A stretch of 64,000 nucleotides of DNA, taken from NCBI GenBank assembly GCA_017306865.1, contig JAFKHH010000011.1:992001-1056000 (forward strand), written 5' to 3'. The notes under the pieces are model-generated. The model ran no database searches, had not been told where the DNA came from, and was given only the letters and a program-made list of their open reading frames with translations. Positions 18,004-28,100 of this stretch are shown here, in pieces. Both the position numbers and the translations under genes were made by a program. Each line of letters starts with the position of its first letter. Position 1 is the stretch's first letter. This DNA is from Filimonas sp. Its GTDB lineage: Bacteria; Bacteroidota; Bacteroidia; Chitinophagales; Chitinophagaceae.

Positions 18004-18588
18004 TCATAGCTTATCCAGCTTATTCCAGAAATCAAGTGTCCGCAGTTTAACGCTCTCTGGTAATGATTCGAAATTGGGACTATAAGTATCTATAGTGAAT
18101 TTTTTTGTATTAGGGTCTTTTACAGAAACGATAGTATAGCATTCATTTTTAGAATGCAAAACTAAATGGATAAACTGATCATTCCCCTTTGGCTGATCCT
18201 GAACAGAATAGATGAAAAGCGTTTCCATATTACCATCCTTATCCGCATCGAAAAATGCCATACGGTTGCCCCAGAATGCAATTGTTTTAGATGTGGCAGA
18301 TACCTCCCTGGTTGTCCATAAAGGCGCATAAGAGCCATCTTTTTTTACAAAGGACTGGATATACAAAGTATCTCCTGGAGCATCTATAGCAGATCTGCTT
18401 ACTATTATTGCCTGGGTACTTAGCGAATCTGTAGCCTTGCATGCCCATGTGGCACGACTGCCATTATATGGGATCAGTTGTTTATCTACATTTTCAGGCC
18501 GTGCAGGTGTAATAGATATTTGAGCCGTAAGCGTGGTGCTGCATAAAATGCCAAGGACGATGAGTGATAGTGGAATAATTTTCTTCAT
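18004..18588 (-). CDS. Secreted protein of unknown function
   Basis: 194 residues with a signal peptide (cleavage after TTLTAQ at about 22). A calcium-loop-like stretch FFDADKDGNMETLFIYS (about 115-131) is followed by a beta-rich tail, as in VCBS/EF-hand-like exported proteins. No family is certain. The gap upstream of DUF2461 holds a short caaagg/caaagaa word repeat. Confidence 0.8.
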   Translation of the reverse strand: MKKIIPLSLIVLGILCSTTLTAQISITPARPENVDKQLIPYNGSRATWACKATDSLSTQAIIVSRSAIDAPGDTLYIQSFVKKDGSYAPLWTTREVSATSKTIAFWGNRMAFFDADKDGNMETLFIYSVQDQPKGNDQFIHLVLHSKNECYTIVSVKDPNTKKFTIDTYSPNFESLPESVKLRTLDFWNKLDKL

Positions 18589-18700
18589 TGGTATAGCGCT
18601 ATAATTTTAAAAGGAAGAATGATAGCTAAGTTATTAAATAATACGATGAATGAGCTAACGTAAAAAGAACGGAAAGGGGTAAACCAAATTGATAATACGT

Positions 18701-19171
18701 TTACATTGTATAATATGCTGTTACATCATCCTGCTCAAACCTGCCTGTTTTTTGATCGATATGGATGCTGTAATAAACACTGTCATTCGCTGGCCTGATG
18801 GAGCCAAATGGCCATGCATCATTTAATTTAACAGTGGAGCTAACAATTAAAGGTAGTGGCCTTTGTGCAAGAAATTCTTTTATTTTGATCCGCTCAGCCT
18901 CTTCTGTAAATTCTATAAAGCGTCCCCAGCATATTACACTTTTCCAGTTAGCCATATTGTCCATTTCATCTACTTCAAAACAAACGTCAGGATGGTCACG
19001 CATAATTTTCAGTTTCATACCTTCTTTGCTATGGGCAATAATGCGTACGCCATCAAACGTATAGCTGACAGGTACAACGTATGTTTTGTTGCCATCGTGG
19101 CATCCTATGCGGCCTATATAACCACGATACAATACTTCATCCATTTGCTTTTCATTTAATACGCCAATCAT
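18701..19171 (-). CDS. Pyridoxamine 5'-phosphate oxidase family flavin-binding protein
   Basis: 156 residues. The split-barrel PPOX fold is indicated by an N-terminal GYIGRIGCHDGNKTYVVPVSY, then IIAHSKEGMKLKIMRDHPDVCFEVDE and WKSVICWGRF. Members bind FMN or related cofactors and are often annotated only as flavin-nucleotide-binding. The substrate is unknown. Confidence 0.88.
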   Translation of the reverse strand: MIGVLNEKQMDEVLYRGYIGRIGCHDGNKTYVVPVSYTFDGVRIIAHSKEGMKLKIMRDHPDVCFEVDEMDNMANWKSVICWGRFIEFTEEAERIKIKEFLAQRPLPLIVSSTVKLNDAWPFGSIRPANDSVYYSIHIDQKTGRFEQDDVTAYYTM

Positions 19172-19357
19172 TTCTTTGATATTTAAAAGTGAAAAAGAAA
19201 TTGCTGTTTTATAGGTCGTAAAGCTTTTTCAAAAGAAAACAGATAACAGGAGAATTACTATGACGAATGTCAGGAAAGAGATGGTGTTCAAAAGGCACAA
19301 TATTTGACGATTAAGTATCGTTTTCGGGAAATGGGTATATAAAATATTGATAGATAA

Positions 19358-19834
19358 ATGGTTTTTATGGAAGAAATCTTACAAAGAGAAATGATACAGA
19401 TTGTACAATCTTTCTGCACTAAATGGAATGCTTTCGAAAGCGATATCTGCAAACAACACGAAGCTGAAGAGGAGCGATTGGAGAAAGAAAACCCGGATAC
19501 CTATCACTACGCACCGCGTACCAACTGGTTTGAAAAGTTTGCGGCATTTGTCGTGCCACTTATTGAGGACTATTGTACAGATAAGAAAAGAGTGTATGGC
19601 GGTAAAAACATCTATAGCTTTGGTTATCCCTCTAAATATGCAGGCGTTGAAGACCCGGTAGCAATAAGTGCGGAAATTAAAAATAAGAACCGGGCAGAAG
19701 TATATATAAAGACCAATACACATTTCACAGACGAATACCTTTTTGTACTTCTGCGTAAAGCCAATGCCTGGAAAATAGATAGTTATAAAAACAGGAGATA
19801 TGGTGGGAGCAAATGGAACAACGCTATTTTGTAG
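19358..19834 (+). CDS. Putative NTF2-fold immunity protein
   Basis: 158 residues. Helical first half (about 1-75), then a beta-rich second half (AEVYIKTNTHFTDEYLFVLLRKANAWKIDSYK) like the NTF2-fold immunity proteins of polymorphic toxin systems. The match is by pattern only. A second in-frame ATG at 19367 may be the true start. It stands alone between a minus-strand gene and the large DKNYW-like gene, without a toxin nearby. Confidence 0.6.
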   Translation: MVFMEEILQREMIQIVQSFCTKWNAFESDICKQHEAEEERLEKENPDTYHYAPRTNWFEKFAAFVVPLIEDYCTDKKRVYGGKNIYSFGYPSKYAGVEDPVAISAEIKNKNRAEVYIKTNTHFTDEYLFVLLRKANAWKIDSYKNRRYGGSKWNNAIL

Positions 19835-19914
19835 GATGTTTTTACTTTTCGAAAACCTTAGAGATCGCGCAGATGGCTGTTGCTGTAATACTCTTTTATC
19901 TTGCCAGTTGATAA

Positions 19915-19947
19915 AATCCTGACAGGTCTTCAAGACCTGTCAGGGTT
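19915..19947. repeat. Palindrome family A, copy 2
   Basis: Arms 19915-19930 (aatcctgacaggtctt) and 19932-19947 pair around one base, with one mismatch near the outer end. It lies between the NTF2-like gene and the DKNYW-like gene. Confidence 0.9.
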
Positions 19948-20135
19948 AGTGTAGGGTATAGGCGATTATGTAAATAATGAAATAATATTAGAGCTGAGAA
20001 CGAGATAGGTACTAATTTAATCAGAAACAGCGTTTCTGAAAAAGGAAAATATATAAACCGGATTTCAGATGCGGCTATAAAGTAAATGGCGCTACCGTAA
20101 AAAACGGAGAACTAAAATTCAAATTGAATAAGAAC

Positions 20136-22319
20136 ATGTCACAGCCAGTAGGCATTATCGCCAAAATAAATATTTCAGAGGATAGCTATAAAAAATATGT
20201 GCGCCAGGTTGCTGCTGATGTACTGGCCGGAAATGTATTTGATTGTATCAGGGGAAAGAACAGGGATCTATATGTATTCCATTATCTAAAAAAAGAAAAT
20301 GCGCTGTACGCTTTCTGCTTTTTTAACTATGGTAATAGCACTTTTCTATTGGAACACCCAATTCTTGACATGTTTAAGAAAATAACGCCTTACCTGGATG
20401 ACGATAGCAAGGGATATCTCATTGCAACCTGTGATAGCCTGAACAATACGCCAGAAGATTTTGTGTATGTTGCCTGCATAGAAAATAGAAAATGGAAGGA
20501 GCAGCCCCTTTCAGTAGCACAACAAGAAGCCTATTGGAAAGATGCTGATAAGTATTTCTTTAAAAAGGCTGAAGCGGGTATGGAAATAGTGATGCCCCGC
20601 GTATTAGACAAAGGAGTTATAAAAAAAGTAAAAGCCTTAGGTGAAAAGTATCGCGTACAACACCTGAAAGATAACCTGCATACGGCTACTATAGAAAAAC
20701 CATTGGAGTTATTCGGAGGGTATTTTTACAACGGCAGGCAGTTTTATTGTTGTATGCCAGGACAAGACGTGGTGATTTTTGATCATATTAACCTGCAAGA
20801 GCTTCGCCAGGAGCCTTATGGAGTGCGTGATAACAATGGTGTAATCGTTGGCCAAACTTACCTTGCAACGGACCCGGCAAAGTTTAAAGTATGGCATAAA
20901 AACGATACTACTTTTTATTCATCTGCGGAAGCGGTATATGATTATAAGTTAAACCCTTACCCCAGCTCAGACGGGCTTAGTTATAAAATGATCAGTGACT
21001 ATATTGGGGAAGACAAAGCGTATATCTATTTTACTGGTGAACAATTGCTAAAGTCAGAAATAGGCGCGTATGCCATAAATAGCAGTGGCTATTTTTTTCA
21101 GAATGTATTGCTGTATAATAAATCACAAGTACGTGCAGGGGCAATAGTGCTGCAAAATATAGATGCAGCAAGTTTTGAAATACTGTCGCCCGACGCATTG
21201 GTGTTTTGTAAAGAACACGGTCTGGAGAACCCAAGCGGGTCGTATGCCGGATGTTTTATTCTGCACTGCCGGGATAAGGATGGCGAATTGATCATACACA
21301 ATTACGATATTCATAAGACCTCTATAACAGTTGAACGCATTACATCATTGAGTGATTATGTTGCTGATACAAAAGTATTGCTTCAAGATATTGGAGCACA
21401 ACGTCTGAAAAATTATTATCCGCAGTATAAAGAAGGTAAGGAAAGCATTTATTATGAAGCAATGAATAGTTGGCTTGCTGACGGTTTTGAAGATAAATGG
21501 CAGACAGGGCAGTATAATGGGTCTTTTCTTATCGCAATGAATAATTATTTTTATTGCTGCTTCCAACTCTATTTGCAGGATAAAGACACAACTTATTTGC
21601 AAGCAGGCGTTTCCCTGTTTGAAAAAATATCAGCAACCTGCTTTATCAATCCTGCTGTTTTTCATAATACAGCGTGCATTTACGCTGCGCTGGGCAATGC
21701 AGAAAAGGCTTTACAAAGTATCTCGGCTGCACTCCACTACGGGTATGAAAAAATATCTATGGTGTGGGAAGATCAAGACCTGTCGCTATTGTTTAAAAAC
21801 CAAGATTTCTTGTCGCTCAAGGCATATTATGAGGCAAACCGTAATTATTACCCGTTTATCAATTTGCCTGTATTAAATAAGATAACAACAATAACGGATA
21901 CGTATTATAAAAACAGCGTGGCTGCATCTATGCTAAACAGGTTTTCCATTCCCGATCTCCCGTCTTTTGCAGCAGAACTGGTGCCGGAAGCACAGCGAGA
22001 TTATTATGCAGAGATGAAGGAAAAGATCGCGTATTTCTTAAACGCCGCATTGCAACAACAGAGCCTGTACTATAAAGACAATTATGCACGGTATAAAGAC
22101 TATGCGTTTCTGAACGTCCGCACGCATTTCTTTGCACTACAGGGCTTCTTCAATGAAGCACATAGAAAATACCGCTCAAATGATATACATTTTTGTATGC
22201 CTATAGCGAAGAAAGTAAAAACGTTGATTGCACAGCATAGGGGAGAAACGGATACGGAAATGCTGGTGCAGGAAATAAGAGGAATGGGAATAAACAAAAT
22301 ACTAGGGCTGGTGGAGTAA
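20136..22319 (+). CDS. Large protein with DKNYW-like middle and TPR-like C-terminus, function unknown
   Basis: From ATG 20136 the product has 727 residues; a TTG at 20124 would add four. The middle (about 255-345) has repeated D-K-x-Y-x-Y text such as GEDKAYIYFTGEQ and LATDPAKFKVW, resembling the DKNYW repeat family. The C-terminal third has a TPR end-of-group-like segment (FHNTACIYAALGNAEKALQS, about 510-530). No signal or membrane helix is seen. DKNYW proteins are known as large, often toxin-associated or immunity-like proteins. The role is unknown. Confidence 0.75.
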   Translation: MSQPVGIIAKINISEDSYKKYVRQVAADVLAGNVFDCIRGKNRDLYVFHYLKKENALYAFCFFNYGNSTFLLEHPILDMFKKITPYLDDDSKGYLIATCDSLNNTPEDFVYVACIENRKWKEQPLSVAQQEAYWKDADKYFFKKAEAGMEIVMPRVLDKGVIKKVKALGEKYRVQHLKDNLHTATIEKPLELFGGYFYNGRQFYCCMPGQDVVIFDHINLQELRQEPYGVRDNNGVIVGQTYLATDPAKFKVWHKNDTTFYSSAEAVYDYKLNPYPSSDGLSYKMISDYIGEDKAYIYFTGEQLLKSEIGAYAINSSGYFFQNVLLYNKSQVRAGAIVLQNIDAASFEILSPDALVFCKEHGLENPSGSYAGCFILHCRDKDGELIIHNYDIHKTSITVERITSLSDYVADTKVLLQDIGAQRLKNYYPQYKEGKESIYYEAMNSWLADGFEDKWQTGQYNGSFLIAMNNYFYCCFQLYLQDKDTTYLQAGVSLFEKISATCFINPAVFHNTACIYAALGNAEKALQSISAALHYGYEKISMVWEDQDLSLLFKNQDFLSLKAYYEANRNYYPFINLPVLNKITTITDTYYKNSVAASMLNRFSIPDLPSFAAELVPEAQRDYYAEMKEKIAYFLNAALQQQSLYYKDNYARYKDYAFLNVRTHFFALQGFFNEAHRKYRSNDIHFCMPIAKKVKTLIAQHRGETDTEMLVQEIRGMGINKILGLVE

Positions 22320-22336
22320 GATTGGGTTTGTAAGAA

Positions 22337-22369
22337 AGCCCTATAAGGTTTCGAAAACCTTATAGGGCT
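22337..22369. repeat. Palindrome family B, copy 3
   Basis: Arms 22337-22351 (agccctataaggttt) and 22355-22369 are perfect reverse complements. The outer end differs from the other two copies by compensating changes (gccct/agggc for gacct/aggtc), so pairing is kept. Confidence 0.9.
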
Positions 22370-22389
22370 GGCTCCCGTGGTTGGTTAAT

Positions 22390-22422
22390 AATCCTGACAG
22401 GTCTTCAAGACCTGTCAGGATT
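22390..22422. repeat. Palindrome family A, copy 3
   Basis: Arms 22390-22405 and 22407-22422 pair perfectly around one base. It lies 20 bases from a family B palindrome. Confidence 0.9.
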
Positions 22423-22445
22423 AGCGTATTATATTTTTATCGATA

Positions 22446-22483
22446 AAAAACAAAACCCGCTATAAAACTATAGCGGGTTTTTA
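22446..22483. terminator. Bidirectional terminator between converging genes
   Basis: A perfect 13-bp stem (22452-22464 with 22469-22481; aaaacccgctata) has A and T runs on both sides. It separates the DKNYW-like gene from groEL. Confidence 0.8.
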
Positions 22484-22557
22484 TATTGTCAATGTTATCA
22501 TACTTTGTACTTAGTACCTCGTACTTATTCCATCGTACATCTAACATCATACATATC

Positions 22558-24333
<1,776 letters not shown>

Positions 24334-24615
24334 TTATACTATTGCAAGGATATCGCTTTCTCTCATGATCAGGTATTCAGCACCTTCGATCTGGATTTCA
24401 GTGCCAGCGTATTTACCGTATAAAACAGTATCACCTGCTTTTACAGTTACAGGCTCATCTTTTTTACCAGGACCAGCAGCTACAACAGTACCACGTTGAG
24501 GTTTTTCTTTTGCGGTGTCAGGAATAATGATACCACCTGCAGTCTTTTCTTCGGCAGGAGCAGGTTTTACGATAACCCTGTCATGAAGAGGGGTAACATT
24601 AATTTTTTTAGCCAT
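24334..24615 (-). CDS. groS: Co-chaperonin GroES
   Basis: 93 residues, standard length: [27 protein letters not shown], the mobile loop, then [30 protein letters not shown]. It caps the GroEL barrel. Upstream (24616-24894) is a shared divergent region with no matching -7 box that I could identify on this strand. Confidence 0.98.
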   Translation of the reverse strand: MAKKINVTPLHDRVIVKPAPAEEKTAGGIIIPDTAKEKPQRGTVVAAGPGKKDEPVTVKAGDTVLYGKYAGTEIQIEGAEYLIMRESDILAIV

Positions 24616-24894
24616 AATTGTATCAATTTTTAGTTTGATTAGAACTTAAGTAGCAGTTGGTTAACTATTTCTGTGCCATTGGGTCGGAAAAGGTCAAAAT
24701 TTCCTTAAAGGCGCAGCAATTGCTCCCAACTGACAGTTTTTTGCTCCGCAAATAAAGTTATTTTTTTGAACCTATGACAAAATTTCATTTATCAGCCGGA
24801 AACAAGCCGGTTAGGTTTCCGAAGTTTTTTCTATTTTTTTTGAAAAAGTAAATCCGGCAGGCGTAAGGTGACGTAAGTATGACAAAGCTGTTTT

Positions 24895-25314
24895 ATGAAA
24901 ATACTGCTCACCATAGCCAAAAGCCTGCTTATCTTCTGCGGCCTCCTCTTTATTGCCTTATTTATATATGCGAACATGACCCCGCCTACGCCAGGGGAGA
25001 AAATATATATGTCACACCCCACTAAAATTGCCGTGCTGACATTGCCTGCGGAGTTCTCTGCTATGGATTCGGCAAAATTGTCAACCTACCTGGGAGATAA
25101 TAAAGCCGTTTACAGCAACACAATTACTATGGCCAGTAACACCTTGTGCATAACATTTGACCCACGCAAGACTGACAGAAGTGCTGTTATGGCCTATGCG
25201 TCAGGGTTTGACAAAAGGTTGCAGGAGCGGGTATTTGCTGACCACATGCCAGAATGCCCGGTAAACCTGCTCTTTCTGCAAAAGGTAAAATATGCACTCT
25301 GTATTCGTAAATAA
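24895..25314 (+). CDS. Membrane-anchored small protein of unknown function
   Basis: 139 residues with one N-terminal transmembrane helix (about 5-26) and a small extracytoplasmic domain. The beta-alpha pattern around VLTLPAEFSAMDSAKL and LCITFDPRKTDRSAVMAYASGFD looks like a heavy-metal-associated (HMA) ferredoxin-like fold without the CxxC metal site. It lies 27 bases before the truncated hemoglobin gene. Confidence 0.7.
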   Translation: MKILLTIAKSLLIFCGLLFIALFIYANMTPPTPGEKIYMSHPTKIAVLTLPAEFSAMDSAKLSTYLGDNKAVYSNTITMASNTLCITFDPRKTDRSAVMAYASGFDKRLQERVFADHMPECPVNLLFLQKVKYALCIRK

Positions 25315-25341
25315 TATCATCAAAAATCAAAAAAACACTGT

Positions 25342-25809
25342 ATGAAAAAACTATTCTTAGCTACTATGATCACCTGTGGCGCTATTGCCTTATTGGTTGC
25401 CTGTAGCAAAAAAGATGACAATGCCATGCCGGCCGGTAGTGCATTGTACCAGCGCCTGGGCAGCAATGCCGGTATAGCAAAAGTGATAGATGGCTTTATT
25501 GGTAATGTAGTGGGGGATACCGTTATCAACAAGTTCTTTGCACGTACGGCACAGTCACAGGAGCGTGTAGACAGGTTAAAAATGAACCTGGTAAATCAGG
25601 TGGCGCAAGCTGTTGGCGGGCCAGAAAAATACACCGGGTTGTCAATGAAAGCAGCACACGTAGGTATGGGTATTAACAACAAGCAATTTGATGCGCTGGT
25701 AGGCGACATGGTTGCCTCACTTAAGTCTAATGGCGTAAGCGACGCTGATATTGCTACAATAGGAGGGGCATTAACGCCCATGAGAGCGGATATAGTAGAG
25801 AAGCCATAA
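25342..25809 (+). CDS. Group 1 truncated hemoglobin with lipoprotein signal
   Basis: 155 residues. Signal with lipobox LLVACS (Cys about 21). The globin part starts LYQRLGSNAGIAKVIDGF and continues to KFFA. The proximal His is in AAHVGMGINNKQFDALV, about residue 107. Truncated hemoglobins bind O2 or NO. The lipid anchor places this one in the envelope. Preceded by the HMA-like gene, it could help handle O2, NO or heme outside the cytoplasm, but that is inference. Confidence 0.9.
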   Translation: MKKLFLATMITCGAIALLVACSKKDDNAMPAGSALYQRLGSNAGIAKVIDGFIGNVVGDTVINKFFARTAQSQERVDRLKMNLVNQVAQAVGGPEKYTGLSMKAAHVGMGINNKQFDALVGDMVASLKSNGVSDADIATIGGALTPMRADIVEKP

Positions 25810-26046
25810 TCCGATTTGAAGATGAACTAATTTGAAAATTTGAAAATGTGGACCGGCAGGAATTGTTTAATTGTTTAATAGTTAAATGGTTGTAAGCCCT
25901 GGTAATAGCCCATTTTCAAATTTTCAAATTCTTTAATTTTTAAATTATGACAATTGAAACCAGTAGCAATCCTACAATTAACCTCCCTCTTCATTTCCCT
26001 TTTCTCCCATTAAGTCCTATCTTTGCCGGCTCAAAGTTCTTTTTTC
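25810..26046. repeat. Intergenic inverted repeat and nusB promoter
   Basis: Contains aatttgaaaatttgaaaatgtgg (about 25830) and its complement ccattttcaaattttcaaattc (about 25910), plus a TTGTTTAATAGTTAAATGG word between them. The nusB -7 box follows. Confidence 0.65.
26018..26025 (+). promoter_or_regulatory. -7 box TATCTTTG before nusB
   Basis: Exact match to TAnnTTTG, 21 bases before the ATG at 26047. No good -33 TTG is visible. Confidence 0.6.
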
Positions 26047-26976
26047 ATGATTAGCAGAAGAAATATACGGGTTAAAGTAATGCAGTTGATTTATGCATTA
26101 GAGTCAATGAATGAAACCAAAGGAAAAGAAGACCCGGTAAAGCTTTTAGCCAGGCAGTTAGATCAATCCAGAGAATTATTTATCTATCTACTCCATTTTA
26201 CTACACAAGTAGCTCGTTACTCGGAGCTGGATGCCAAGCATCGTGCATCTAAAAATATTACTACAGAAGAAGATCGCAATGTAAACACAAAGATTGCAGG
26301 TAATGAATTGCTGTGGAAAATATTGGAAAACGATTCTTACCGCAAAGTAATAGAACTGGATAAACCTCACTCTATAGACAGTACGGAATGGGTGAAGAAA
26401 ATTTATCAAAACCTTGTTGCGTCTGACATATACCAGGAGTACATTAAAGTGCAGGCTCGTGACAAGCAAAGTGAGAAAGAAATACTGAAATTCATTTTCA
26501 CCGATCTGATGTTGCCAAACGAAGATTTCGTGAGCTTTATAGAAGAGCATTTTACTAACTGGGACGATGATGCAGAAATGATGAACCAGTTGATGCTCAA
26601 TTACCTGCAGAAACCAGCCTCTTACGATCTTACACAAATGGTGGGTACGGAAAAATGGCAATTTGCCCGTAACCTGTTAAAAACCACGCTGGAGAAAAAA
26701 GAGCATTTGATCGAGATCATTAAGCCTAAGTTGAAAAACTGGGATGCAGAGCGTATTGCTGTACTGGATATGATCCTGATGCAGATGGGAGTGGCAGAGT
26801 TTCTTTATTTTGAAACTATTCCGCCAAAAGTGACGATCAATGAATACATCGATATAGCAAAAGACTATAGTACGCCACAAAGCGGGCAGTTCCTGAATGG
26901 TATCCTGGATAGCATTCACAAAGAGCTGGTAGCAGAAAATAAAATTAATAAAACAGATTTTAGACAAAAGGCATAG
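26047..26976 (+). CDS. nusB: Transcription antitermination factor NusB (long form)
   Basis: 309 residues. Start placed at ATG 26047 because the upstream TTG at 26023 overlaps the -7 box. MISRRNIRVKVMQLIYALES and ERIAVLDMILMQMGV...TINEYIDIAKDYSTPQSGQFLNGILD are NusB signatures. The long middle (about 40-190) is the usual Bacteroidota insertion. NusB acts with NusE in rRNA antitermination. Confidence 0.93.
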   Translation: MISRRNIRVKVMQLIYALESMNETKGKEDPVKLLARQLDQSRELFIYLLHFTTQVARYSELDAKHRASKNITTEEDRNVNTKIAGNELLWKILENDSYRKVIELDKPHSIDSTEWVKKIYQNLVASDIYQEYIKVQARDKQSEKEILKFIFTDLMLPNEDFVSFIEEHFTNWDDDAEMMNQLMLNYLQKPASYDLTQMVGTEKWQFARNLLKTTLEKKEHLIEIIKPKLKNWDAERIAVLDMILMQMGVAEFLYFETIPPKVTINEYIDIAKDYSTPQSGQFLNGILDSIHKELVAENKINKTDFRQKA

Positions 26977-26997
26977 TTCCTTTCTGCTCTTTTCTAC

Positions 26998-27005
26998 TAC
27001 ATTTG
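26998..27005 (+). promoter_or_regulatory. -7 box TACATTTG before the DUF1573 gene
   Basis: Match to TAnnTTTG, 18 bases before the ATG at 27023, giving a very short leader. The gene may thus be transcribed apart from nusB. Confidence 0.55.
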
Positions 27006-27022
27006 CAAACGCTTATTTGAGT

Positions 27023-27469
27023 ATGAAACGCATTTTCCTGATCTTATCAGTTATAGTAGCACTTTCGGCTTGTAAGAATAAAGTAGCAATGAAGGACCCT
27101 TCTGCTATTGAAAGGGCTCAATATGATACGGCACACTACACTACTATACAGTGGATGGACTCTGTTGTAAATTTTGGGACGATCAACTTTGGCGAAAAGG
27201 TGCAAGTGAAATTCAGGTTTAAAAATGTTGGTGAAACACCATTAATCCTGTCAAATGTAATTGCGGGATGTGGCTGTACAGTACCTGAGTACTCAAAAGC
27301 ACCTGTTGCGCCGGGCGCAGAAGGTGTGGTAACGGGAGCGTTTGACAGTAATAAATCTCATCCAGGTGCAGTTCGCAAAACGATTCGTGTTACAGCAAAT
27401 ACGAAAAACAAACAGGATTACGAACTGGTATTTACTGGTGAGGTAAGAGATTGTAAAAATTGCAATTAA
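27023..27469 (+). CDS. DUF1573 lipoprotein
   Basis: 148 residues from ATG 27023. Lipobox ALSAC (Cys about 17). An Ig-like domain (VNFGTINFGEKVQVKFRFKN, AGCGCTVPEYSKAPVAPG) is typical for DUF1573. These are envelope proteins of unknown function, common in Bacteroidota. A TTG two codons upstream is less likely. Confidence 0.9.
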   Translation: MKRIFLILSVIVALSACKNKVAMKDPSAIERAQYDTAHYTTIQWMDSVVNFGTINFGEKVQVKFRFKNVGETPLILSNVIAGCGCTVPEYSKAPVAPGAEGVVTGAFDSNKSHPGAVRKTIRVTANTKNKQDYELVFTGEVRDCKNCN

Positions 27470-27472
27470 TAA

Positions 27473-27545
27473 ATGTTTCAGTAGTTTACAAGTTTCAACG
27501 TTCCAGGTTGAAACCATGAAACACTGAAATTTTTGAAACTAGTTT
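27473..27545. repeat. Inverted repeat (tttcagtagtttacaagtttc words)
   Basis: Words gtttcagtagtttacaagtttcaac and gttgaaaccatgaaacactgaaat pair imperfectly across a short loop. Relatives are at about 39645-39785 and three times at 52520-52790. Confidence 0.65.
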
Positions 27546-27565
27546 TTAATATAGAATCAAATACT

Positions 27566-27910
27566 ATGATACATTCAGTTTTATTAGCTGCCCCACAAGG
27601 TCAGGGCGGCGGTGGTACAATGCAGTTAATCATGATGGGTGCCATCATTCTTGTGTTCTGGTTGTTTATGATCCGTCCGCAGGCTAAAAAAGCAAAAGAA
27701 CAGAAGAAATTCATTGACAATATGCAAAAAGGTGAGCGCATTGTTACCATTGCTGGTATCCATGGCACTATCAATAAAGTGAACGAAGATGGTACGATCA
27801 ATCTTGAAGTTAGCCCAGGTAGCTACATCAAGATCGAAAGATCTGCTATCAGCATGGAGTGGACAAATGCTTTGAACAAAGCTGCTGCCGCTACCGCTGA
27901 CAAAAAATAA
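27566..27910 (+). CDS. yajC: Preprotein translocase subunit YajC
   Basis: 114 residues from ATG 27566. One membrane helix (LIMMGAIILVFWLFMI, about 20-36) is followed at once by RPQAKKAKEQKKF, the YajC signature, and a small beta domain with GERIVTIAGIHGTI. It works with SecDF at the Sec channel. A TTG at 27533 extends the frame through repeat sequence and is not used. Confidence 0.95.
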   Translation: MIHSVLLAAPQGQGGGGTMQLIMMGAIILVFWLFMIRPQAKKAKEQKKFIDNMQKGERIVTIAGIHGTINKVNEDGTINLEVSPGSYIKIERSAISMEWTNALNKAAAATADKK

Positions 27911-27931
27911 TTGTCGCAGTACGAAAGATAT

Positions 27932-27960
27932 AAAAGCCTGGCTGAGAAGCCGGGCTTTTT
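27932..27960 (+). terminator. Terminator after yajC
   Basis: Stem 27932-27943 (aaaagcctggct) with 27948-27959, one G-U pair, loop gaga, then T-run. The gap that follows (to 28100) holds TTGTTATATGG/caattcaaccattc words. Confidence 0.75.
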
Positions 27961-28100
27961 AATTTGAAGGGGAGGAAATTGTTATATGGTTGTATGGCTA
28001 AATTGTTATATTGCTAGTATGCTTCATGTTTGTGTCAGTAAATGATCGTACAACAATTGAATAATGTAGCAATTCAACCATTCATGCTCAAATCTAAAAG

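Noticed and set aside
24616-24894. CIRCE operator or other heat-shock element upstream of groES
   Set aside because: No TTAGCACTC inverted pair or similar element found on either strand.
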